Assembly: GCA_020059425.1 (NCBI GenBank) | Contig: JAGVCD010000085.1 | Span: 1-14,039 of the forward strand | DNA length: 14,039 bases | From: Chamaesiphon sp. | Lineage (GTDB): Bacteria; Cyanobacteriota; Cyanobacteriia; Cyanobacteriales; Chamaesiphonaceae | Direction of reading: 5' to 3' | Shown here: positions 7,041 to 13,377 of the stretch, in pieces | How positions within the stretch are numbered: position 1 is the stretch's first letter | Layout: each line of letters starts with the position of its first letter | The notes under the pieces: model-generated | The model's database searches: none | What the model saw: only the letters and a program-made list of their open reading frames with translations | Told to the model about the DNA's origin: nothing | Program-made: the position numbers and the translations under genes

Positions 7041-7078
7041 AGCGATCGGCCTAGCTTTCTGATAACTATCTGATCGCT
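7041..7078. repeat. 7-bp inverted repeat upstream of the first receiver-like gene
   Basis: AGCGATC (7041-7047) and GATCGCT (7072-7078) pair perfectly across 24 bases. The arms are HIP1-like words, which are abundant in cyanobacteria, so this may be coincidence. Apart from this the 6960-7155 gap shows nothing I can support. Confidence 0.25.
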
Positions 7079-7155
7079 TCGTCATTTTCTCAAATCACAT
7101 TAACTTAATAAGATCTGCCCTTTGCCCATAAACCATCCACAATATCTCGATAACC

Positions 7156-7647
7156 ATGCAGATCCTAACAATCTCCAACAAAGACTCACGACCAGAAGTA
7201 GCGACAACCGCGCTATTAGCTGCGACGGGGCTAACGAAAATTAGCATCACCCTGAGAGCGCTGCCCTCATTTGACCTAGTTGAAATTGATTGTGCGATTT
7301 ATATAGATCAGCTACCAGACTTCCAGGTTATTGATAGGCTACAGCAAAGCCGCTGCCCGTCAATTTTGTTAGCTGACCAAGATTTTCCTGACAGTCAATG
7401 CTTATTTATCCCCTTCGGAATTCTCGATAGGTCTGATAGCGTTTCGATCGGCATCAATATTATTCGTGATTTCATTAATTCGATACAAATAACGGATTTG
7501 GACGACATCAACTCTGGTGCAAGTCAAGTTGAAATTGATATCGATGAATCTCCCGATGCCAATATCCATCGACGTACTCCAGAAATTCATCAAATTCATC
7601 AGGCTAGGCGGGAGTTGAATTTCTTTGAATCCTTAGCTACTGGTTAA
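7156..7647 (+). CDS. Atypical receiver-domain (CheY-like) protein, paralogue 1
   Basis: 163 residues from ATGCAG. The order of strands suggests a response-regulator receiver: beta-1 MQILTISNKD, beta-3 ending in CAIYID with Asp51 where the phosphoacceptor normally sits, a QLPD turn, helix VIDRLQQS, beta-4 CPSILLADQD and beta-5 CLFIPF. However, the usual Thr/Ser after beta-4 is Ala, the beta-5 Lys is missing and only one acidic residue follows beta-1, so normal phosphorylation is doubtful. A charged tail (about 115-163) follows and no output domain is present. It shares the CAIYxD...DRL...CP.ILxADQD block with the gene at 8711 and, more weakly, with the one at 8082. No histidine kinase is in the window. 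The receiver assignment is inference from pattern; the gene itself is well supported by the paralogy. Confidence 0.7.
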   Translation: MQILTISNKDSRPEVATTALLAATGLTKISITLRALPSFDLVEIDCAIYIDQLPDFQVIDRLQQSRCPSILLADQDFPDSQCLFIPFGILDRSDSVSIGINIIRDFINSIQITDLDDINSGASQVEIDIDESPDANIHRRTPEIHQIHQARRELNFFESLATG

Positions 7648-7831
7648 TGTCGCATTTTTTGGTGATTCTAAAAACTAGTTCATCGATTGAACACCATCGA
7701 CGCGCTGTGATTGCTAAAAATTTTCACATACCCTAAACTATTTTTATAGTTAATAGCAAAGACTAACTCCGTCTCACAACTTCCCGCGAGTTGCCGCTGA
7801 TTGTCTCCGATGACGATAAAGCCGATGGCCG

Positions 7832-7948
7832 CTAACATTTTTCGATTAATGCATTGATATCCTTATATATCGTTGCCACTCCAAGCAATTCAAAGCCTTC
7901 AATGATTTCCGTGATTTCAATGATTTTAACGACCTCTTTGATTTTCAT
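7832..7948 (-). CDS. Small ORF, 38 residues, unknown
   Basis: An ATG complementary to 7946-7948 opens a 38-codon frame ending in TAG at 7832-7834. CAGG stands four bases before the ATG and could serve as a weak ribosome site. The product would be a short, largely helical peptide rich in Ile, Glu and Lys (starting MKIKEVVKIIEITEIIEG) and ending in Cys. The repeating KIIE/EIIE pattern reflects the 18-bp DNA repeat at 7898-7926. It lies opposite to the receiver-like genes in the gap between the first and second. It may be a genuine small protein, a remnant, or a chance frame. I recognise no family. Confidence 0.35.
   Translation of the reverse strand: MKIKEVVKIIEITEIIEGFELLGVATIYKDINALIEKC
7898..7926. 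repeat. Short direct repeat TTCAATGATTT, 18-bp period
   Basis: TTCAATGATTT occurs at 7898-7908 and 7916-7926, with further GATTT words between and after. The 18-base period is a multiple of three and keeps the small minus-strand frame open, so it may be part of that coding sequence rather than a binding site. Confidence 0.45.
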
Positions 7949-8081
7949 TTAACCTGCGACTCGCTGTTCTTCGCCCTTGTTGGCGCTGAGATCTTCAGTC
8001 GATCGCTGGTACTCTTTCGATTGTCCACGGAATCCGCTGATGATGGCGGGTTTCGATATAGTCCTGTATCTTGATATAGCT

Positions 8082-8603
8082 ATGCAAACTTCTTCAGCTG
8101 CGCCGGACTCTTTTGAGAGAGTCATAGTCACTGGCTCTTTGAAATCTTCTTCAAGCGTTGAAATTATCAATTATCCTCTTCGACATATCGACGATATGAC
8201 CATTGATGGAATTAATTTTGCAATTTATATTGATCCAGAACTGGATGAGTCGATTATTGATCGACTACGCCAGAATGTGAAAGCACCAATCCTCATGACT
8301 ACCAAGAATTTTGGTAGCGATTTGTATGGCCCTTTTAGTGATCTTAGCAATCCAGCACTTTCTGTTGATGTTGTCGATCAAATTAGGAATCTTGTCATGT
8401 TAATTGAACAAGACTCGATGCTTGCACGTAATGGTAGCTCTATGCCTGGGAAGGCTACGATTATCGGACAATCTTGCCAGATGATCAAAAATATGGTGTC
8501 TGGTCAAGCTTTGAATCTTGATCTAAGCACCTTCCCTAACTGGAAATCTCATTGTCAAGAGTTAAGACGATTAACCAGTGAGCCTGCCAATCAACTCAAC
8601 TGA
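8082..8603 (+). CDS. Atypical receiver-domain (CheY-like) protein, paralogue 2
   Basis: 173 residues from ATGCAA at 8082. The frame stays open upstream (ATG at 8040, TTG at 7977), but starting at 8082 puts exactly 45 residues before the conserved AIYID block, the same as in paralogue 1 and one fewer than in paralogue 3, so I prefer it. Asp51 of FAIYID sits at the phosphoacceptor position. SIIDRLRQ (ESIIDRLRQN) and APILMTTKNFG follow, and here the Thr after beta-4 is retained. The first strand is poor: MQTSSAAPD replaces the hydrophobic beta-1 and acidic pair, so the domain is degenerate at its start. The C-terminal part (about 110-173) has no recognised output domain. If the start is at 8040, FDIVLYLD could supply the missing first strand. 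Confidence 0.62.
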   Translation: MQTSSAAPDSFERVIVTGSLKSSSSVEIINYPLRHIDDMTIDGINFAIYIDPELDESIIDRLRQNVKAPILMTTKNFGSDLYGPFSDLSNPALSVDVVDQIRNLVMLIEQDSMLARNGSSMPGKATIIGQSCQMIKNMVSGQALNLDLSTFPNWKSHCQELRRLTSEPANQLN

Positions 8604-8704
8604 TTTCAGTGGCCGATCAGCAAAAGCCCCCTTGAATCACTTTGACAGTAATTTTATCCCAAGGATGTTCAAGAGTAATAGTTCAATTATTTTCTACGAA
8701 TCCA

Positions 8705-9406
8705 ATGACCATGCAAATTCTACTGATCGGGAATGATGACTCTCCCCCCAAGCGAAAAATCTCTTTGTTTTTAGACCTTCACGCAGACGTTGTAAGGATT
8801 TCTATTACTTCAAAGAGCGCAGAGGGCATAGATCTCGATAATATCGGTTGTGCTATTTATGTTGATCGTAATTCTGACCAACCAATTGTCGATCGATTAC
8901 GATCAAACAACTGCCCACTAATTCTTGTGGCCGATCAAGATTGTAGTAGTAGCTGTCTATTTATCCAATTCGACAAATTTGCTGAATCAGCTGCTAACGA
9001 TCCGATACTGCTCATTCAATCAAAGCTTCGGTCACTGTATAGCCCAGATATTGTGAAATATCAGCGAAATCTTTTTCCATTGATACTAACCGACGAGGAT
9101 AAGGAAATATGGGAGAGATTGAAAGCGAGTGAAAAGCAGCAGAACGTCAATGAGTCCACCAAATATGAATTAACTCCCGAGCAAGAGTTGGTTGCACTGC
9201 ACTATTATGAGGGATCTAGAGATGGTCTTCGTGACAAGGAAATTATAAAAGAATTGGGTAAGGGTCGCAGCAGCTTTTATGATGCTCTTGAGGGTCTGAG
9301 AGAATTATTCGGGGTGTTAGATAATCCTGCATTAGCCCTAAAACTCACTACTTTAGTAGAGCGTGGCGATTTGGTTTTTGGCCGTATCAACACCTTCTCC
9401 CACTAA
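8705..9406 (+). CDS. Atypical response regulator with LuxR/NarL-type HTH, paralogue 3
   Basis: 233 residues from ATG 8705, or 231 from ATGCAA 8711; the latter matches its paralogues. Residue numbers here count from 8711. Receiver-like part: beta-1 MQILLIGNDD with acidic residues Asp9-Asp10, beta-3 CAIYVD with Asp52 at the phosphoacceptor place, helix IVDRLRSN, beta-4 CPLILVADQD and beta-5 CLFIQFDKF. As in paralogue 1 the Thr/Ser is Ala and the beta-5 Lys-Pro is absent, pointing to a pseudo-receiver. After a linker (about 115-150), residues 154-202 form a LuxR/GerE-type helix-turn-helix: LTPEQE at the start, KEIIKELGKGRSSFYDALEG as turn and recognition helix, LRELFGV at the end. A three-residue expansion precedes KEI. 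It is therefore probably a DNA-binding regulator in the NarL style. Likely targets are its own cluster or the T4SS operon 0.4 kb downstream (inference). Its TAA overlaps the stop of the convergent small gene by four bases. Confidence 0.75.
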   Translation: MTMQILLIGNDDSPPKRKISLFLDLHADVVRISITSKSAEGIDLDNIGCAIYVDRNSDQPIVDRLRSNNCPLILVADQDCSSSCLFIQFDKFAESAANDPILLIQSKLRSLYSPDIVKYQRNLFPLILTDEDKEIWERLKASEKQQNVNESTKYELTPEQELVALHYYEGSRDGLRDKEIIKELGKGRSSFYDALEGLRELFGVLDNPALALKLTTLVERGDLVFGRINTFSH

Positions 9407-9684
9407 ATTTGTCCGAACACTTCCTTCTTTACTTCTTCTAGTTCATTCTTCAGAACATTTCGCGCAGGCTCATACCTAACTTTTCTGGCATAAAAAATTA
9501 ATACCTTTACCCATTCTGTCTCGCTGATGAATTCACTTATTTCTGGATAGTAGCAATTCGGATCAATCCCCCACTTTTGAAGCAAGTCTCTTGTTTTTGG
9601 ATATTTAGATAAACTGCTGAGGTTGGAAGGGATGATACATATTGATTCTAGCGCTTCTATAGTATTAATTTTTTTACGACTCAT
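9403..9684 (-). CDS. Hypothetical small protein, 93-96 residues
   Basis: The frame begins at ATG complementary to 9682-9684 (93 residues) or at 9691-9693 (96 residues). Neither has a good Shine-Dalgarno; an AAGG lies 14 bases before the outer ATG. The protein is soluble, mildly basic at both ends, and contains LSKYPKTRDLLQKWGIDPNC and a charged helical C-terminus (LKNELEEVKKEVFG). There is no signal peptide or membrane segment. I do not recognise a family. It converges with the LuxR-type regulator, their stop codons overlapping at 9403-9406, and is divergent from the T4SS operon, whose promoter lies in the shared intergenic stretch. That placement fits a small regulator or accessory factor of transfer genes, but nothing in the sequence proves it. 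Confidence 0.6.
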   Translation of the reverse strand: MSRKKINTIEALESICIIPSNLSSLSKYPKTRDLLQKWGIDPNCYYPEISEFISETEWVKVLIFYARKVRYEPARNVLKNELEEVKKEVFGQI

Positions 9685-9765
9685 ACTAACCATACGGATG
9701 ATAATTACCTTTCGATATTAGCCTTCAACACTACTTAATAAATGTTTATTTTAGAAGCCGATTTT

Positions 9766-9794
9766 TTGGACTTTTGTCCGTGACACATTATAGT
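9766..9794 (+). promoter_or_regulatory. Candidate sigma-70 promoter of the T4SS operon
   Basis: TTGGAC (9766-9771) and TATAGT (9789-9794) are separated by exactly 17 bases and lie about 40 bases before the first ATG of the pilin-like gene. Each hexamer has one mismatch or two to consensus. Small inverted repeats overlap it: GGAC-TTTT-GTCC (9768-9779) across the -35 end and TGTC-CGT-GACA (9775-9785) in the spacer, so a repressor could compete with polymerase here. Confidence 0.55.
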
Positions 9795-9833
9795 GGTTGA
9801 TGCTATCGTGATGACCATTGAGATACAGCCCTG

Positions 9834-10289
9834 ATGACTGTATTTAAATCTTCCCTCCATTTGTATGGCTCTACTAAAATGCAACAAGTGAAAATTAGTT
9901 CAAGTCTCCGCCATATTATCACCGTACTCACGGCCACTCTTGCCGCAATAATCACTCACCCCCAAAGAGCTTCAGCACTTCTTTTTGATGGGTCGCTCAG
10001 GCCGATTAAAACAGCTATGACTGGTGCGCTTAATGCTCTTGGCCTAAACGCACTTTCAGCTAGAATCGAGGGCGTTATTACAATTGGCCAAGTAATTGCA
10101 ATTGCCGTAGTAGCAATTATGATGATTTGGATTTTTATTGGCATAGCCAGTAAACCATCTCAGTTAAATGACGTTCGACAAGTCGTTACCGAGCTATGGA
10201 TACCAATTGTTGTGCTGATTGTGGCAGCAATTGTCGATGTGCTACTTAATTTGCTAGTGAATTTCAATGGAGCAGGTGGAGCAGCGTGA
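9834..10289 (+). CDS. VirB2/TrbC-like conjugative pilin precursor
   Basis: 151 residues from ATG 9834, or 136 from the more likely ATG 9879, which gives a compact signal peptide MQQVKISSSLRHIITVLTAT... ending ASA before LLFDGS. The mature protein would be about 103 residues with two strongly hydrophobic segments, ITIGQVIAIAVVAIMMIWIF and LWIPIVVLIVAAIVDVLLNL, joined by a short polar loop (ASKPSQLNDVRQ). Signal peptide plus small size plus two helices is the form of VirB2/TrbC, the major pilus subunit of type IV secretion systems. The assignment is supported by the following VirB3- and VirB4-like genes; sequence identity alone would not be enough. Its TGA stop overlaps the GTG start of the next gene (GTGA), implying coupled translation. 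Confidence 0.75.
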   Translation: MTVFKSSLHLYGSTKMQQVKISSSLRHIITVLTATLAAIITHPQRASALLFDGSLRPIKTAMTGALNALGLNALSARIEGVITIGQVIAIAVVAIMMIWIFIGIASKPSQLNDVRQVVTELWIPIVVLIVAAIVDVLLNLLVNFNGAGGAA

Positions 10290-10624
10290 GTTCACGTCCA
10301 GAAGATCCGATCGATTTCAATCCTATGTATGGTCGGCAACCAAAGATTTTTGGGATGGAGTCAGAGATCTTTTCCCTTTTTGTTTTCTCTTGGATTGCTG
10401 GACTTATCGTATTTGCGATTCTTTCATACGCAGGACTGCCATTCGCCCTGTTTCCCACCATCAGTCTTGGTGGATTCATGACCGTAGTTATGGCTACTGG
10501 TGGCAAGCTATCTACCGCAATTATTCGACTGAGATCCGTGCCAATCTATATCCGTTCAGCTGCTAGGTATCAACGATGTTTTCCAAGAAAAATAAGAATA
10601 AACCGCCGTCGAAGCAGGAGATAG
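10286..10624 (+). CDS. VirB3-like inner-membrane T4SS protein
   Basis: 112 residues from GTG 10286, which overlaps the stop of the pilin gene. A short polar N-terminus (PEDPIDFNPMYGRQPKIFG) precedes a hydrophobic hairpin, SLFVFSWIAGLIVFAILSY and LPFALFPTISLGGFMTVVMA, and then a basic tail. Size, the two membrane helices close to the N-terminus and the position directly before the VirB4 ATPase match VirB3/TrbD, which anchors VirB4 at the membrane. The Arg-rich last 20 residues lie in the part that overlaps the next gene by 49 bases and may be a by-product of that overlap. No motif is diagnostic. Confidence 0.65.
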   Translation: MSSRPEDPIDFNPMYGRQPKIFGMESEIFSLFVFSWIAGLIVFAILSYAGLPFALFPTISLGGFMTVVMATGGKLSTAIIRLRSVPIYIRSAARYQRCFPRKIRINRRRSRR

Positions 10625-13377
10625 ATCCACTGCCCAGGCTCGGTGCTGCGAGGGAATACTTCGTAAAGTCAGTAGATTACGTTAGCTCTATCACCTATCA
10701 CAGCAAAGAGCTTGAGATAGGAGCGATCCTATTAATAGATCCAATCACTAAGAAGGATGTTGTCCGTTTTAGCTGGAAGTATGCTGGTGCGAATGACACT
10801 ATTACACCTGACAATGCGTTCTCGATCTCTGACAACATGGAAAAATTGTTGGCGGATTTTCCAGGTGAGCAACCCTTCAAGTTTCAGGTAGACTGCTTTG
10901 GAGATGATCGGTCACGACAAGCAGAGCTATTGTCCATTCTTGCCCATGCTCCTCTCCAGACACAAAAAATTCTTATAGAGGAAATCGCAGAAGAACAAAA
11001 GCGCCACGCAAAAGGAGTTACCAGACCCCGTAATATTACAATTTGGTCTGACTACACCCCACCTGATCGTTTTGAGCAAGACGAAGGGATGGATCGCAAG
11101 GTTACACAGCTAACGCAGTTTGCTAATCGAATTCTCAGTAAAGTCAGTAAGACTGCTGAAGCGATCGATCGTCATCAACGAGATCTGCTATTGCTTGATG
11201 CCTATCAGCATTTTATTCAAATTAACGCTTTACTAGCATCTCGTTTAGGGGCTTTAGATATCACCCCCCTTAAACCAAATGAGCCTTGGCAAATGTGCCG
11301 CGCTGAATTGAATCGGTTTGGCGATCGACTATTAAGCTCTGAGGAATTAGACAAACTCCAAATTGCCCCCCAGACAATAACTGTAGATTTAGAAAGGAAC
11401 GAAATTTCTGAGGATGTCACTACTCTCGACCATCCAGCGGAAGAGCTAATTCGGTTTTCGCAATCTAAGCCCGATATCATTCGCGATCATGTGCGGGTAG
11501 ATGGGAAATATGTGGGCTGTTTTCTGCTCACCTCCACGCCTAGGTCTATCCAAGGCAATGCTAGATACACCACATCAGAGTTGCAATTCAAACTCTTGGG
11601 CGATTTGTGCAACCAGCCTTACATGAAAGACTTCAAGATTGTCTTTATGGCAGAGCGAGTTGATCAAGTGGAGTCGAAATCTAGTTCCCATAAAAACATT
11701 CGTCAATTAGCCAGTGGTGTCAAATGGAAACATGAGATTGCTGGAGTATCGGTCGCTGAAGAAGATCAATTACAAGATGCCAAAGACGCTGAACGGCAAT
11801 TATCACGGAATTCTCCCAAAATCCGTTTTGGGTTTGCTATTTATCTTTACCGTAATAGTTACCGAGAGCTTACCGAAGCAGCGAGATATCTTACCGCCTA
11901 CTTTAGTTCTCCAGCAAAACTTATTTGGGAGGACGACAACTGTGATGAACTATTTTTCGCTGGTACTCCTTTCTCTGCTCGTAAAATTGGCACTGATTGC
12001 AAACCTTTTATTAAACGCGATCAGCGCTTGGATTTCCCTAGCCGCGAAGCTTCTACTTTTCTCCCAGTCCTCAAAACCAGATCTTTGTCTGACAAAGGAA
12101 TTCAGCTAATTTCTGAATCTGGTCAGCCGATCTATATAGACTTATTTTCCGACCCTCGGCACATGGCACTGTGGGGGATGCATCGATCGGGCAAGTCGCT
12201 CTATATCGCATGGCAAACGTTCATGGCACATGCTATGGGCATCCCAGCGATGTTACTGGACTATACTCCATCAGCAGAGGCCAGTACCTTTAAGGCCATC
12301 ATTAAAGCTTTGGGTGGAGCGTACGTCAATATCCTAAATAGTAGCCTTAACCCTCTGCAAACACCTAATCTTAGCAAAGACCTTGATCCTGAAACTAGAA
12401 ACGATTTAATTGCCAATGATCGACGTAGCTCTGCTAGCTTGCTGTCATTGATGTGCTTAGGTTCTAAGGGTACCAATCATCCTCGTCCGTCTAGAATCAG
12501 GTTTCTTATCAATATGATCTTAGAATCGTTTTGGAATGATTTTCGGATTCAGCGCCGACATGAAAGTGCTAGACGTGGTGGATTAGGTTCTCCAGAGTGG
12601 GACGAATACCCGATTATCTCTGATGTAATTAATTTCTGTGATGCTGCCCACTGTCCATCTCTTACCAACCCAACAGCTGAAGATCGAGATGATTTAGGAT
12701 TCATTCGACTTGCTCTAACTGGAATTGTAGAAGATAAAGCGCTAGGCACTATTTTAAACAAGCCCAGTAGCTTTGATTTGAATAGTCCCATTATGTGTAT
12801 GGCAATGCGCTCTGAGCTTGATGATGACTCAATGGCAATTCTTGGTTCTTTGATGTTTCAGACTTGCTATATGAGGGCAACTGAAATAAACAGTGACTCT
12901 CTGCTGGTCTGTGATGAGATGAACCGACTGACTTCTTACCCATCGTTATCTTTGTTGATTGGCGAAGTAGCTACCAATGCTGCAAAAGCCGGAATACACC
13001 TGCTCATTGCTGGCCAGAACCCGGCTCCAGTTTTTGCTAGTGCTGGTGGTGGCATGATCAAAAGCAACATGGATATCAAGTTAGTTTTTCGGATCGACTC
13101 TGCTGCTGTCCAAGATTTTTCCGATGCCTTGGGAATTCCCACCCAGCATCTTCGCAAAAATGTGGGTAACTCATTCTTACCCAATCGGCAGGAACGCTCT
13201 AGCCGCTGCTGGGTGCAGTCTGGTGACATGGGAACCCATGCAACTATCTACTTACCACCATCGCTAGTCACCCTAACTTCCAATAACGTGGGTGAAATCG
13301 CTAACGCGAAGACTGTCGATCTTTCAATCTCATCTTTAACTAATCAAACTAAGGAATTAACTTATGCTGAAAAATAA
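10576..13377 (+). CDS. virB4: VirB4-family conjugative transfer ATPase
   Basis: 933 residues. The C-terminal half is a P-loop ATPase: Walker A GMHRSGKS at 534-541 (Lys540), then GGAYVNILNSSLNPLQTP, where VirB4 proteins keep a G....L..S..NP pattern, Walker B LLVCDEMNRL with Asp780-Glu781, and LLIAGQNP shortly after, a further motor motif. The N-terminal half (to about 500) is the divergent VirB4/TrbE-type domain. The enzyme would power pilus assembly and substrate transfer at the inner membrane, docked to the VirB3-like protein. The start overlaps that gene by 49 bases and the end overlaps the next start by 14, so the genes form one translationally coupled operon. No good Shine-Dalgarno is seen, but the next in-frame Met is about 85 residues on. 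Length is normal to slightly large for VirB4. Walker A has Arg at its fifth-from-last position, unlike the common GxTGSGKS, but fits GxxxxGKS. Confidence 0.93.
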   Translation: MFSKKNKNKPPSKQEIDPLPRLGAAREYFVKSVDYVSSITYHSKELEIGAILLIDPITKKDVVRFSWKYAGANDTITPDNAFSISDNMEKLLADFPGEQPFKFQVDCFGDDRSRQAELLSILAHAPLQTQKILIEEIAEEQKRHAKGVTRPRNITIWSDYTPPDRFEQDEGMDRKVTQLTQFANRILSKVSKTAEAIDRHQRDLLLLDAYQHFIQINALLASRLGALDITPLKPNEPWQMCRAELNRFGDRLLSSEELDKLQIAPQTITVDLERNEISEDVTTLDHPAEELIRFSQSKPDIIRDHVRVDGKYVGCFLLTSTPRSIQGNARYTTSELQFKLLGDLCNQPYMKDFKIVFMAERVDQVESKSSSHKNIRQLASGVKWKHEIAGVSVAEEDQLQDAKDAERQLSRNSPKIRFGFAIYLYRNSYRELTEAARYLTAYFSSPAKLIWEDDNCDELFFAGTPFSARKIGTDCKPFIKRDQRLDFPSREASTFLPVLKTRSLSDKGIQLISESGQPIYIDLFSDPRHMALWGMHRSGKSLYIAWQTFMAHAMGIPAMLLDYTPSAEASTFKAIIKALGGAYVNILNSSLNPLQTPNLSKDLDPETRNDLIANDRRSSASLLSLMCLGSKGTNHPRPSRIRFLINMILESFWNDFRIQRRHESARRGGLGSPEWDEYPIISDVINFCDAAHCPSLTNPTAEDRDDLGFIRLALTGIVEDKALGTILNKPSSFDLNSPIMCMAMRSELDDDSMAILGSLMFQTCYMRATEINSDSLLVCDEMNRLTSYPSLSLLIGEVATNAAKAGIHLLIAGQNPAPVFASAGGGMIKSNMDIKLVFRIDSAAVQDFSDALGIPTQHLRKNVGNSFLPNRQERSSRCWVQSGDMGTHATIYLPPSLVTLTSNNVGEIANAKTVDLSISSLTNQTKELTYAEK

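Noticed and set aside
7949..8170. Minus-strand 73-codon frame opposite the second receiver-like gene
   Set aside because: Begins with TTG and mostly overlaps the plus-strand gene that has paralogues on both sides; kept only as part of a finding.
8642..8664. Perfect -35-like TTGACA before the third receiver-like gene
   Set aside because: No acceptable -10 hexamer lies 16-18 bases downstream.
11714..12109. 131-codon plus-strand frame inside virB4
   Set aside because: Out-of-frame shadow of the N-terminal VirB4 domain; no independent support.
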